From: a bacterium
GTDB lineage: Bacteria; Eremiobacterota; Eremiobacteria; Baltobacterales; Baltobacteraceae
Direction: 5' to 3'
NCBI GenBank assembly: GCA_021784715.1
Contig: JAJYHP010000084.1
Coordinates: 1 to 23,048, forward strand
Length of the DNA stretch: 23,048 nucleotides
Shown here: piece by piece, positions 15,021-21,488 of the stretch
Numbering within the stretch: the stretch's first letter is position 1
Layout: each line of letters begins with the position of its first letter
Notes under the pieces: model-generated
Seen by the model: only the letters and a program-made list of their open reading frames with translations
Databases searched by the model: none
Told to the model about the DNA's origin: nothing
Program-made: the position numbers and the translations under genes

Positions 15021-15551
15021 TTACCCGCCGAAATATCCCGGCAGGACCTTCTTCGCACTGGTCGCCGGATTCTGGGCGATCAGCTTGGGATCGGTGGTGA
15101 CGATGATCTCTCCGGCCATCGCCCCGGGGTAACCATGAACGCCGGGCCGGTGCGCCGGCTGAACCGCCGTGCCGTAGGTCTTGGCCAGGATCGCATGGAC
15201 CGAGCAGTAGTAGGCGTAGATCCCGGGTTTCGTCAGTTTCACGGTATAGGTCGCGACGGGGTGTCCGGCCCCGGGTGTACCCGCCGGGTCGCCGTTGATG
15301 AGCGGGTTGAGTTTTCCGGTCGTGGGATGGTAGCCGAGAACGGTATGCGGCTCGGTATCCTCGTTCACGAAGACGACCGGCTCGCCTGGGGCGACCGCGA
15401 CGGTCGGTTCGAGAAACTCGTTCCCGCCGTTCATGTGGACGTAGACCGGCGGGCCGCCGACAGCACCGGCTGTCGCCGCAGGCGAGGCGGCGCATCCGGC
15501 GAGCGGAAGGCCGAGGAGGGCAGCGAGAAGCACGAGAGGGGCTTTTTTCAC
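15021..15551 (-). CDS. Cupredoxin (blue copper) lipoprotein
   Basis: A probable exported, lipid-anchored blue copper protein for electron transfer or copper handling outside the membrane. The 176-residue product starts with a signal peptide (KKAPLVLLAALLGLPLAGC) whose lipobox PLAGC gives the lipidated Cys20. A cupredoxin domain follows (about 36-152). The likely type-1 copper ligands are His69 (EPHT), Cys116 and His119 (YYCSVH) and Met145 (PGAM). The stretch between His119 and Met145 is much longer than in plastocyanin and holds two further His residues. The GTG at 15549-15551 is chosen because it follows AAGGGAG by five bases and gives a correct signal peptide. It lies upstream of fakA in the same direction with a hairpin between them, and divergent from rpmB. 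Confidence 0.85.
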   Translation of the reverse strand: MKKAPLVLLAALLGLPLAGCAASPAATAGAVGGPPVYVHMNGGNEFLEPTVAVAPGEPVVFVNEDTEPHTVLGYHPTTGKLNPLINGDPAGTPGAGHPVATYTVKLTKPGIYAYYCSVHAILAKTYGTAVQPAHRPGVHGYPGAMAGEIIVTTDPKLIAQNPATSAKKVLPGYFGG

Positions 15552-15645
15552 GAGAACTCCCTTCGAGAGTCGAGATGGGATAGATGTCGTCGATGGAACG
15601 CATCCGGGGACGGAATGGTGCCGATGGCCCGCAGCATTGCGGCGC

Positions 15646-15674
15646 TTGAAGTTCGCAGCACCTCGTGGTAAACT
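15646..15674 (+). promoter_or_regulatory. Sigma-A-type promoter of rpmB
   Basis: TTGAAG (15646-15651) and TAAACT (15669-15674) are separated by 17 bases, with initiation expected near 15681 and a leader of about 75 bases. The leader contains a small GCGAC/GTCGC hairpin. The remaining part of the 204-base divergent gap shows a short inverted repeat (CCGCA/TGCGG at 15629-15642) and no convincing promoter for the cupredoxin gene. Confidence 0.5.
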
Positions 15675-15755
15675 GCTCAGGCTTTTGCGAGCCGTACTGC
15701 GGCCCGCTACCTCCCGCGACTTTCGTCGCACCACCGTTGTAAGGAACCGACTCAA

Positions 15756-15947
15756 ATGGCGAAGCGCTGTGAAGTCTGTGGCAAAGGGCCGATGTCCGGC
15801 AACAACGTTAGCCACGCCATGAATAAAACCAAGCGTCGTTGGTTGCCCAATCTTCAGGCCGTCAAGATCGATGTCCGGGGCACCCATCGTACCGCTCGCG
15901 TCTGCACCGGCTGCCTGCGCGCCAAGCGCGTTACCCGCGCCGTCTAA
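15756..15947 (+). CDS. rpmB: 50S ribosomal protein L28
   Basis: A structural protein of the large ribosomal subunit. The 63-residue product begins [20 protein letters not shown] and ends with [14 protein letters not shown]. The CXXC pairs near both ends make this a zinc-binding (C+) form of L28. An AAGGA ribosome binding site precedes the ATG. It is the first gene of the plus-strand unit and diverges from the cupredoxin gene. In Firmicutes rpmB lies close to yloU-fakA (yloV), so its position near fakA is a partial trace of that order. Confidence 0.96.
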   Translation: MAKRCEVCGKGPMSGNNVSHAMNKTKRRWLPNLQAVKIDVRGTHRTARVCTGCLRAKRVTRAV

Positions 15948-15964
15948 CATCGCCGCGTAACGGC

Positions 15965-16864
15965 GTGTCGAAGCAACGCGTCGGCGTCGTCGGAGCGGGG
16001 CGAATGGGCGCGAATATCGCGCTCCGCCTCCGCGATCTCGGGTACCCGATCCCCGCGGTCTACGATATCGATGCCGCTGTCGCGCAGCGGCTTGCGGCGC
16101 AAACCGGCTCGGCCGTCGCCGCATCTCTCGCCGATCTTCCCCCGCACTGCGAAACGATTCTCACGGTTGTCAGCGATGACGCAGCGATGCTGCGCATTTT
16201 CGCCGATGACGACCGCTCGCTGTTGCACGCCGCCCGCGGTTGCACGTTCGTCAACTGCGCGACGGTTTTGCCCGCGACCCATATCGAGGTCGAGCGCCGC
16301 GCGCGCGCGGCGGGCGCCGACGCGATCGAGGCATGCATGGCGAGTTCGATCGTCCAGGCCCGCGAAGGAACGCTCTTCCTCATGGTCGGCGGTGCGCGCG
16401 AGGTCTTCGAGCGCTGCGAGCCGCTGCTGCGCGATATCAGTTCGTCGCTCGCCTATATCGGGGAAGCGGGGCGCGCCGCACAACTCAAAGCGCTGGTCAA
16501 CATGGTGATGAACGCGAACACCGCGGCGCTCGCCGAAGGTCTCGGGCTCGCCGACGCACTCGGCCTCGATCTCTCACTCGTACTCGACATCTTCGCGCGG
16601 ACCGGGGCGGATTCGCGCGTGCGCGCGACCGACGGCGCGGATATGATCGCGCGCGAACACGAGACCTATTTCTCCGCCGAGCACGCTGCGAAGGATTCCG
16701 GTATCGCTTTGAGTTTGGCTCGCGAGGCGGCATTGCGCCTTCCGGTCGCCGAGGCGACCTATCGGCAGTACGAACGTTTGAAACGCATCGGTCTCGGAGC
16801 ACTCGATAAATCGGCGATCTCCGAACTCACCTTCCGCTCGCGTCACGCCGACGACGATGCATGA
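15965..16864 (+). CDS. 3-hydroxyisobutyrate dehydrogenase family NAD(P)-dependent oxidoreductase
   Basis: A beta-hydroxyacid dehydrogenase of 299 residues. It has an N-terminal Rossmann domain with GAGRMG (10-15) and a C-terminal helical domain with the conserved catalytic Lys175 in AAQLKALVNMVMNAN. The usual substrate-binding SGG of the family is replaced: the segment reads EACMASSIVQAREGTLFLMVGG (starting at 122, split here by its G-rich end), so the substrate is probably not standard. The start is a GTG at 15965, 17 bases after rpmB, just before the Rossmann fold. The last 8 bases overlap the following hydrolase gene, so the two are probably co-translated. The class (3-hydroxyisobutyrate, glyoxylate/tartronate semialdehyde or similar) cannot be decided here. 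Confidence 0.82.
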   Translation: MSKQRVGVVGAGRMGANIALRLRDLGYPIPAVYDIDAAVAQRLAAQTGSAVAASLADLPPHCETILTVVSDDAAMLRIFADDDRSLLHAARGCTFVNCATVLPATHIEVERRARAAGADAIEACMASSIVQAREGTLFLMVGGAREVFERCEPLLRDISSSLAYIGEAGRAAQLKALVNMVMNANTAALAEGLGLADALGLDLSLVLDIFARTGADSRVRATDGADMIAREHETYFSAEHAAKDSGIALSLAREAALRLPVAEATYRQYERLKRIGLGALDKSAISELTFRSRHADDDA

Positions 16865-17651
16865 GCGCGTCGCGCTCGACGACGGGCGCGAAACGATTCT
16901 CGAACGTTGGGGGAACGACGGCCCAGCGATGCTCTGCATCCACGGAATGACGAGTTCGCGCCGTTCGTGGAGCCGGCTCGCCGAGTACCTCGGTTCGCGC
17001 TACCGTCTTTACGCCTACGACCAACGCGGGCATGGCGACGCCGCCGATCTCTCCGGCCCGATGACGCTCGCCCAATGCACGGGGGATGCCGCAGCGGTCG
17101 CACGCGCGATCGGCGAGCCGATCGAGATGCTCGTCGGACACTCGTGGGGCGGCGCGGTCGCACTCGCGAGCGCCGAGCAGATCGAGGCGCGACACGTCCT
17201 CGCAATCGATCCGATGCTCGTGCAACTCTCGGGGCGTTGGTACGATGAGTTTCTCGTCGAGCTCGCCCGACAATTCTCGCTGCACGGCGAAGATCGCGCG
17301 CGCGCGATTCGCGACGCATACGCCGCCTGGCATCCGCTCGATATCGAGGGGAAGGTGCACGCCGTCGCCACGATGAGCGTCGCACCGATCGTGGGGTTGC
17401 GCGACGAGAATCCGCCCGATACCTGGGATCTTCGCGAGCGCGCGCTCGACTATCCGTTGCCGCTGCTGCTCGCACTTCCGGCGGTCGAGGAAAGCATTAT
17501 CCCCGAAGAGACGTACCGGCGCCTCCTCGACGGAACCGCTCGCGAAACCATCGTGGCGACGCTACCCGGCGATCACAACCTCCACCGCACCGCTTTCGCT
17601 CCACTCGTCGCGATCGTCGACCGCTGGTTCACCCGGCGCGGATTACCGTAA
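16857..17651 (+). CDS. Alpha/beta hydrolase
   Basis: A 264-residue alpha/beta-hydrolase-fold enzyme of unknown substrate. The oxyanion-hole segment is CIHGMTSS (from residue 27), the nucleophile elbow is GHSWGG with Ser96, and the catalytic His is His240 or His243 in LPGDHNLHRTAF. The usual acidic residue after strand 7 is not an obvious Asp: the region reads ALPAVEESIIPEE, so Glu211/Glu212 or Asp118 may serve. There is no signal peptide, so it is cytoplasmic. It overlaps the upstream dehydrogenase gene by 8 bases and could act on the same metabolite. Its stop overlaps the convergent minus-strand gene by 9 bases, leaving no room for a separate terminator. Confidence 0.85.
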   Translation: MHERVALDDGRETILERWGNDGPAMLCIHGMTSSRRSWSRLAEYLGSRYRLYAYDQRGHGDAADLSGPMTLAQCTGDAAAVARAIGEPIEMLVGHSWGGAVALASAEQIEARHVLAIDPMLVQLSGRWYDEFLVELARQFSLHGEDRARAIRDAYAAWHPLDIEGKVHAVATMSVAPIVGLRDENPPDTWDLRERALDYPLPLLLALPAVEESIIPEETYRRLLDGTARETIVATLPGDHNLHRTAFAPLVAIVDRWFTRRGLP

Positions 17652-18065
17652 AAGGGCGTCGAGCCTTGTCGCCGCTCGCCCGATATGATGCGGTTCGAGT
17701 GTAACGAGATATTCCACGCGAACGTGAGCGCGCTCGACGTCGCGTAACATCACTCCCATCAGGACGGGCCCGCGTCGCGTCGGTGCGAAGGTCAGCTCGA
17801 AGAGGCCGTCGGCGAGTTTCACCACCTCGCGCGGGCCATTTCCGCCGGAGATGCGCTCGAGATACGAGCGCAAGCATTCCAACTCGCGCACTCGCACCGC
17901 GAGATTGAAGAGCGTCTCCACCGGCGGCGCGTAGAGGCGCACGGCAATATCCAAAAGGTCGAGCCCGTCGGGTTCGGCGACATCGGGGTAGCGGTAACCG
18001 AGAATATCGATGTCGAGCGCAGCGCCATTTGCACGCTCGCCGAACGGGATGCTGCCGGGATTCAT
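17643..18065 (-). CDS. Small protein resembling the WapI immunity-protein family
   Basis: A 140-residue cytoplasmic protein with no membrane segment. Its layout recalls the WapI-type family: an early DIDILGYRYPDV strand, a middle EL..L..YLE helix (ELECLRSYLERI), an FELTFAP strand, and a closing VEYLVTL.P strand followed by a helix. In that family some members protect against contact-dependent toxins, but many are encoded away from any toxin and have no known role. No toxin gene is visible here. The ATG at 18063-18065 overlaps the stop of the pyridoxal-kinase-like gene by ATGA, so it is translationally coupled to a vitamin-kinase pair. The family call is by eye and uncertain. Confidence 0.5.
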   Translation of the reverse strand: MNPGSIPFGERANGAALDIDILGYRYPDVAEPDGLDLLDIAVRLYAPPVETLFNLAVRVRELECLRSYLERISGGNGPREVVKLADGLFELTFAPTRRGPVLMGVMLRDVERAHVRVEYLVTLEPHHIGRAATRLDALLR

Positions 18066-19021
18066 CCGTAAAGTATTTTGTGCTTCGGCGGAGCGAACTT
18101 CAGGCGCGGTGCGTCGATCGCCGTGGCCTTCATCAGTTCGCTCTTGACGTTCGAGCGCTCGCAAAATCCCATCGTCCGCTGGTCGTCGAGTTGGTACCCG
18201 CTCGGATTCCATTTCTCGAGTGCTGCGACCGGGTCGACCGTTGCGCCGCCGTACGGGGAGCTATTCGCGACCGCGCGCGACGATAGCGTCGTGGCTAATA
18301 AAGCAGCTGCGAACGGCGAAGCACCGAGCGCGACGAAGCAGGCCATCGATGCGGCGAATACGTCGCCTGCACCGTGCGCCGGATAGGCCGGATAATACGG
18401 TGCGGCGATGCGCGCGTAGTTATATCCGTTTGTAAAGAGCAAGCGACTGCGATGTTTTTCGGCATCGCGTTCGTACGACGTCACGACGATACCCTTCGGG
18501 CCGAGATCGAAGAGCGCATTGAGAAAAGCAAACTCCGTCCCGCTATCGCCGACACCACCGGTCAGAACGTCGGCCTCGAAACGATTCGGCGTGATGATCT
18601 GCGCGATCGGGAGCAGCATCTCGACGATCGCGCGTGCGGTCTCCTCGCTAACGTAGAGCCCCTTTTTCCCGTCGCCGATCACCGGATCGAGTACGACGAT
18701 GCCGGAGAAATCCCGCAACGCCTGTGCGACGATATCGACGTAGATTGCTTTCGGGAGAAAGCCGACCAAAATGACGCGCGGCTCCTGCTCGACGAGAAAA
18801 CGAACGTCGCGGCGAAAATTCGTCGGATCGGCATAGTGCGTCGTTCGTCCGGAGAAACCGCCGTGAGCGCTGGCAAACATCGATTCGGCATGGACGACCC
18901 GCAGTCCGAGGCCGTGAGCGACGGCAGTAAAGGCCTGGTTTCCGATAAATCCCATGCCGACGCTATTTTGGATGCTTCCAATGAGCGGGTACGAAAGAAT
19001 TTCCTCGCGGTCGCCGTTCAT
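18062..19021 (-). CDS. pdxY: Pyridoxal kinase-like protein (PdxY/ThiD superfamily)
   Basis: A ribokinase-superfamily kinase, most like pyridoxal kinase, which makes pyridoxal 5'-phosphate from the salvaged vitamer. The 319-residue product begins with a SIQNSVGMGFIGNQA segment and carries VVLDPVIGDGKKGLYVS, the ITPNRFEADVLTGG motif, and AHGAGDVFAAS with the catalytic Asp. The C terminus extends about 40 residues past the usual end. ThiD-type hydroxymethylpyrimidine kinase is the main alternative and would suit the thiL neighbour, but the ITPNRFEA motif fits pyridoxal kinases better. It overlaps thiL at its start and the small WapI-like gene at its end, each by four bases. Confidence 0.78.
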   Translation of the reverse strand: MNGDREEILSYPLIGSIQNSVGMGFIGNQAFTAVAHGLGLRVVHAESMFASAHGGFSGRTTHYADPTNFRRDVRFLVEQEPRVILVGFLPKAIYVDIVAQALRDFSGIVVLDPVIGDGKKGLYVSEETARAIVEMLLPIAQIITPNRFEADVLTGGVGDSGTEFAFLNALFDLGPKGIVVTSYERDAEKHRSRLLFTNGYNYARIAAPYYPAYPAHGAGDVFAASMACFVALGASPFAAALLATTLSSRAVANSSPYGGATVDPVAALEKWNPSGYQLDDQRTMGFCERSNVKSELMKATAIDAPRLKFAPPKHKILYG

Positions 19022-20034
19022 CGCCTCTCTCCTACCTCAAAGTGATCCCAACCATATCGATCGACGGGAACCGTTGCTCCGCTTCTCCGCCAACGGACCC
19101 CGGCCTGCGCGTCGCAATACCCGACTGCTATAAGCGCAACCCCGAACCGCTTGTGAAATCGCGCTTGCAGGTGCTCGAACGCCGGCGTCGCGATCGCAAC
19201 GATCAATTCGTAATCTTCTCCGGCGGAGAGCGCGAGCTCCTCGGCATCCTCGCCGGTCGCCCGAGCGAGCGCCGCCATCTCCGGCGCAACGGGGATCCGG
19301 TCGAGAAGCATCCCCACCTCGGAATGCTCCGCCATGCGGGCGCAGTCGCGGCCGAGCCCGTCGGAGCAATCCATCATCGCATGGACGTTTGCGCTCGCCG
19401 CGAGCCAACGCCCCTCGGAGAGCCGAGCGCGCGCGAGTTCGTAGGCGTCGAGCGCCGACCGACGCAACGCCCCGTCGAGGAGATGCGGATCGCCGAGCGC
19501 GCGCAGGCCGGCGGCGCTCGCTCCGAGCGCTCCGGTCACCGCAATCGTATCGCCGAGGCGCGCGCCGCTGCGCCGTTTGGCATGCGAGGATCGCACTTCG
19601 CCGAGGACCGTCACCGCAATCGAGAGCACCGGTGAAGCGGTACAATCTCCCCCGGCGACGGCGAGCTGCGCACCCTTTGCGACGCGCGCGATCCCGCGGT
19701 AAAGCGAGCGAAGATCGCCGAGCGTGAGGTCGTGCGGGATGCCCAGCGCGACGGTTGCCAAACGCGGACGTGCGCCCATCGCGGCAAGATCGCTGAGACT
19801 CGCATTCATTGCGCGCGCACCGATCCGATCGAGCGAGGTTACGCGTCGCTGAAAATGCACGCCGTCGACGAACGCATCGGTGCTTATCGCACTGCGATCG
19901 CTTCGCGACGGCTGCCAGAGCGCAGCATCGTCGCCGATCCCAAGCTCGATGCGCAGGCAACCAGCCTCGCCCAGCTCCTCGCGAATCGCTGCAATCGCCG
20001 CATTCTCCGAAAAATCCACTTTCCTATTTCGCAA
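19018..20034 (-). CDS. thiL: Thiamine-monophosphate kinase ThiL
   Basis: ThiL phosphorylates thiamine monophosphate to the active cofactor thiamine diphosphate with ATP. The 338-residue product is of normal length and shows IGDDAAL, STDAFVDGVHF, NASLSDLAAMGARP, the AVAGGDCTASP loop and MDCSDGLGRD. The start is uncertain: a TTG at 20034 overlaps the rpe stop by 11 bases, and a GTG five codons later (20019) is also possible; neither has a good ribosome binding site. The stop overlaps the next gene by ATGA, so the rpe-thiL-kinase-small protein run is probably one operon. Confidence 0.94.
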   Translation of the reverse strand: MRNRKVDFSENAAIAAIREELGEAGCLRIELGIGDDAALWQPSRSDRSAISTDAFVDGVHFQRRVTSLDRIGARAMNASLSDLAAMGARPRLATVALGIPHDLTLGDLRSLYRGIARVAKGAQLAVAGGDCTASPVLSIAVTVLGEVRSSHAKRRSGARLGDTIAVTGALGASAAGLRALGDPHLLDGALRRSALDAYELARARLSEGRWLAASANVHAMMDCSDGLGRDCARMAEHSEVGMLLDRIPVAPEMAALARATGEDAEELALSAGEDYELIVAIATPAFEHLQARFHKRFGVALIAVGYCDAQAGVRWRRSGATVPVDRYGWDHFEVGERR

Positions 20035-20677
20035 CGAGCGCGCGTAGGCTGCGAAGTTTTTCCGCCGGATCCGTTCCGTCGAAGACCGCCGAGCCCATCA
20101 CCGCCACGTCGGCTCCGGCCGCAGCTACGAGCGGAAGCGTCGCGGCATTGATACCGCCGTCCACTTCGATCTCGCATTGCGGATTTCGCTGCGCGACGAG
20201 TGCTCGCGCCTCGCGAATTTTCACCAGCGAGCGCTCCAAGAAGCGCTGTCCGCCGAAGCCGGGGTTCACGCTCATAATCAGGATCAAATCGCAGTCCTCG
20301 ACGATATCGACGAGTGCGCCGACCGGCGTCTGCGGATCGATCGCAATGCCGGCTTTCACGCCGAGGCCCCGCAGATGCGCGAGCAAACGTTGCGCGTGCG
20401 GAGTCGCTTCGAGGTGGAAGGTGACGATATTTGCTCCCGCCGCTACGAAAGACTCGACGTAGCGCTCCGGCTCGACGATCATCAAATGGGCATCGAAGGG
20501 CAGCTCGGTCAGCGCCCGAAGATCGCCGATGATCTTCGGTCCCCACGTAATGTTGGGAACGAAGCGTCCGTCCATCACATCGAGATGTAAATAATCCGCT
20601 CCCGCACCGACGACCGCGGCGATCTCGGCAGAGATGTGCGCGAAGTTTGCCGAGAGGAGCGACGGGGCAAACTTCAT
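20024..20677 (-). CDS. rpe: Ribulose-phosphate 3-epimerase
   Basis: Rpe interconverts ribulose 5-phosphate and xylulose 5-phosphate in the pentose phosphate pathway. The 217-residue TIM-barrel product has APSLLSANFAH at the start, the metal site LHLDVMDGRFVPN, FDAHLMI, the MSVNPGFGGQRF loop and EVDGGIN. All are standard, with no missing catalytic residue. The ATG at 20677 overlaps the yebC stop by ATGA and a TAGGA lies directly before it. In Bacillus rpe lies in a different block, with rsgA. Confidence 0.97.
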   Translation of the reverse strand: MKFAPSLLSANFAHISAEIAAVVGAGADYLHLDVMDGRFVPNITWGPKIIGDLRALTELPFDAHLMIVEPERYVESFVAAGANIVTFHLEATPHAQRLLAHLRGLGVKAGIAIDPQTPVGALVDIVEDCDLILIMSVNPGFGGQRFLERSLVKIREARALVAQRNPQCEIEVDGGINAATLPLVAAAGADVAVMGSAVFDGTDPAEKLRSLRALVAK

Positions 20678-21426
20678 CCTACCGCCAGCTCTTCCAACGC
20701 CGCCTCGCTGACATCGAGATTCATAAACACGCGAACGATGTCGGGATGCTCCTCGAGCGCATCGTAAAACGCAAGCGCCTGGCTCAGCGCTTCACCCTCG
20801 AGCGCAATCGGGCTCTTCGCACGCACGCCGAGGTAGGCATCGCGCACCGCGAACCCGCAGTCGCCGAGGGCCTCGCGGACGCTGCGGAGCGCCTCGATCT
20901 CGCAGAATACCGTCGCATTGGGATCGCCGAACTCGACATCGATAACGCCGTCGATGAGCGCGCGTTCGAGAAAGCCGTCTTCGTCGCAACCGGTCGCATC
21001 GACCTCGATGACCCCCACGCGATCGAACATCCAGCCGACGCTTCCCGTCTCGCCGAGCACGCCCTTATGCTTTTGAAACAGAAACCGAAGCTCGCCGGCG
21101 GTACGATTTCGATTATCGGTCGCCGCATCGGCGATCACCGCAAGCCCATGAGGCCCGTGCCCTTCGTAACGAATCTCTTCGATCTCGCGCTCGTTCCCGG
21201 CACCGCTGCCGCGCGCGACCGCGCGAGCAATATTCTCGCGCGGCATATTATTCGCGCGCGCCTTCTCCATCGCCATCTTCAGGCGGTAATTGGCCTCGGG
21301 GTCGGGGGAGCCCCCGCGCACCGCAAGGATGATCTCCTTGCTGAGCTTCGTAAAGAGGGCACCCCGCTGTGCATCGACCTTGCCTTTTCGAAGGCGGATG
21401 TTATGCCATTTGCTATGACCGGACAT
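20674..21426 (-). CDS. yebC: YebC/PmpR (TACO1) family translation/regulatory protein
   Basis: A YebC-family protein of 250 residues. Members were described as transcriptional regulators, and more recently as factors that help ribosomes through difficult stretches such as prolines. The N terminus MSGHSKWHNIRLRKGKVDAQ is the family's hallmark and fixes the start at the ATG 21424-21426, even though the frame is open for ten more codons. The central NMPRENIARAVARGSG and YEGHGPHGLAV motifs and the VGWMFDRVGVIEV strand are present. The 62-base gap to the upstream PMT gene holds no clear promoter; the A-run beside a GCGGCCGC palindrome there is not a good terminator. Confidence 0.95.
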   Translation of the reverse strand: MSGHSKWHNIRLRKGKVDAQRGALFTKLSKEIILAVRGGSPDPEANYRLKMAMEKARANNMPRENIARAVARGSGAGNEREIEEIRYEGHGPHGLAVIADAATDNRNRTAGELRFLFQKHKGVLGETGSVGWMFDRVGVIEVDATGCDEDGFLERALIDGVIDVEFGDPNATVFCEIEALRSVREALGDCGFAVRDAYLGVRAKSPIALEGEALSQALAFYDALEEHPDIVRVFMNLDVSEAALEELAVG

Positions 21427-21488
21427 ACCCGAAGGGTTCGTCCGCCCTCCGCGCATTTCCGTCTAGCGGCCGCTTTTTTCCCCGCTCG

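Noticed and set aside
14950..15603. N-terminal extension of fakA
   Set aside because: The frame is open upstream, but it passes through the cupredoxin gene and the hairpin in another frame. The AAAGGAG site and family N terminus fix the start at 14949.
15552..16124. Longer N terminus for the cupredoxin protein
   Set aside because: It would run antisense through rpmB and its promoter and destroy the signal peptide; the GTG at 15551 with AAGGGAG gives a proper lipoprotein.
21427..21488. Intrinsic terminator after the PMT gene
   Set aside because: There is an A/T run beside GCGGCCGC, but the order (run before palindrome in the minus RNA) and short stem do not make a standard terminator.
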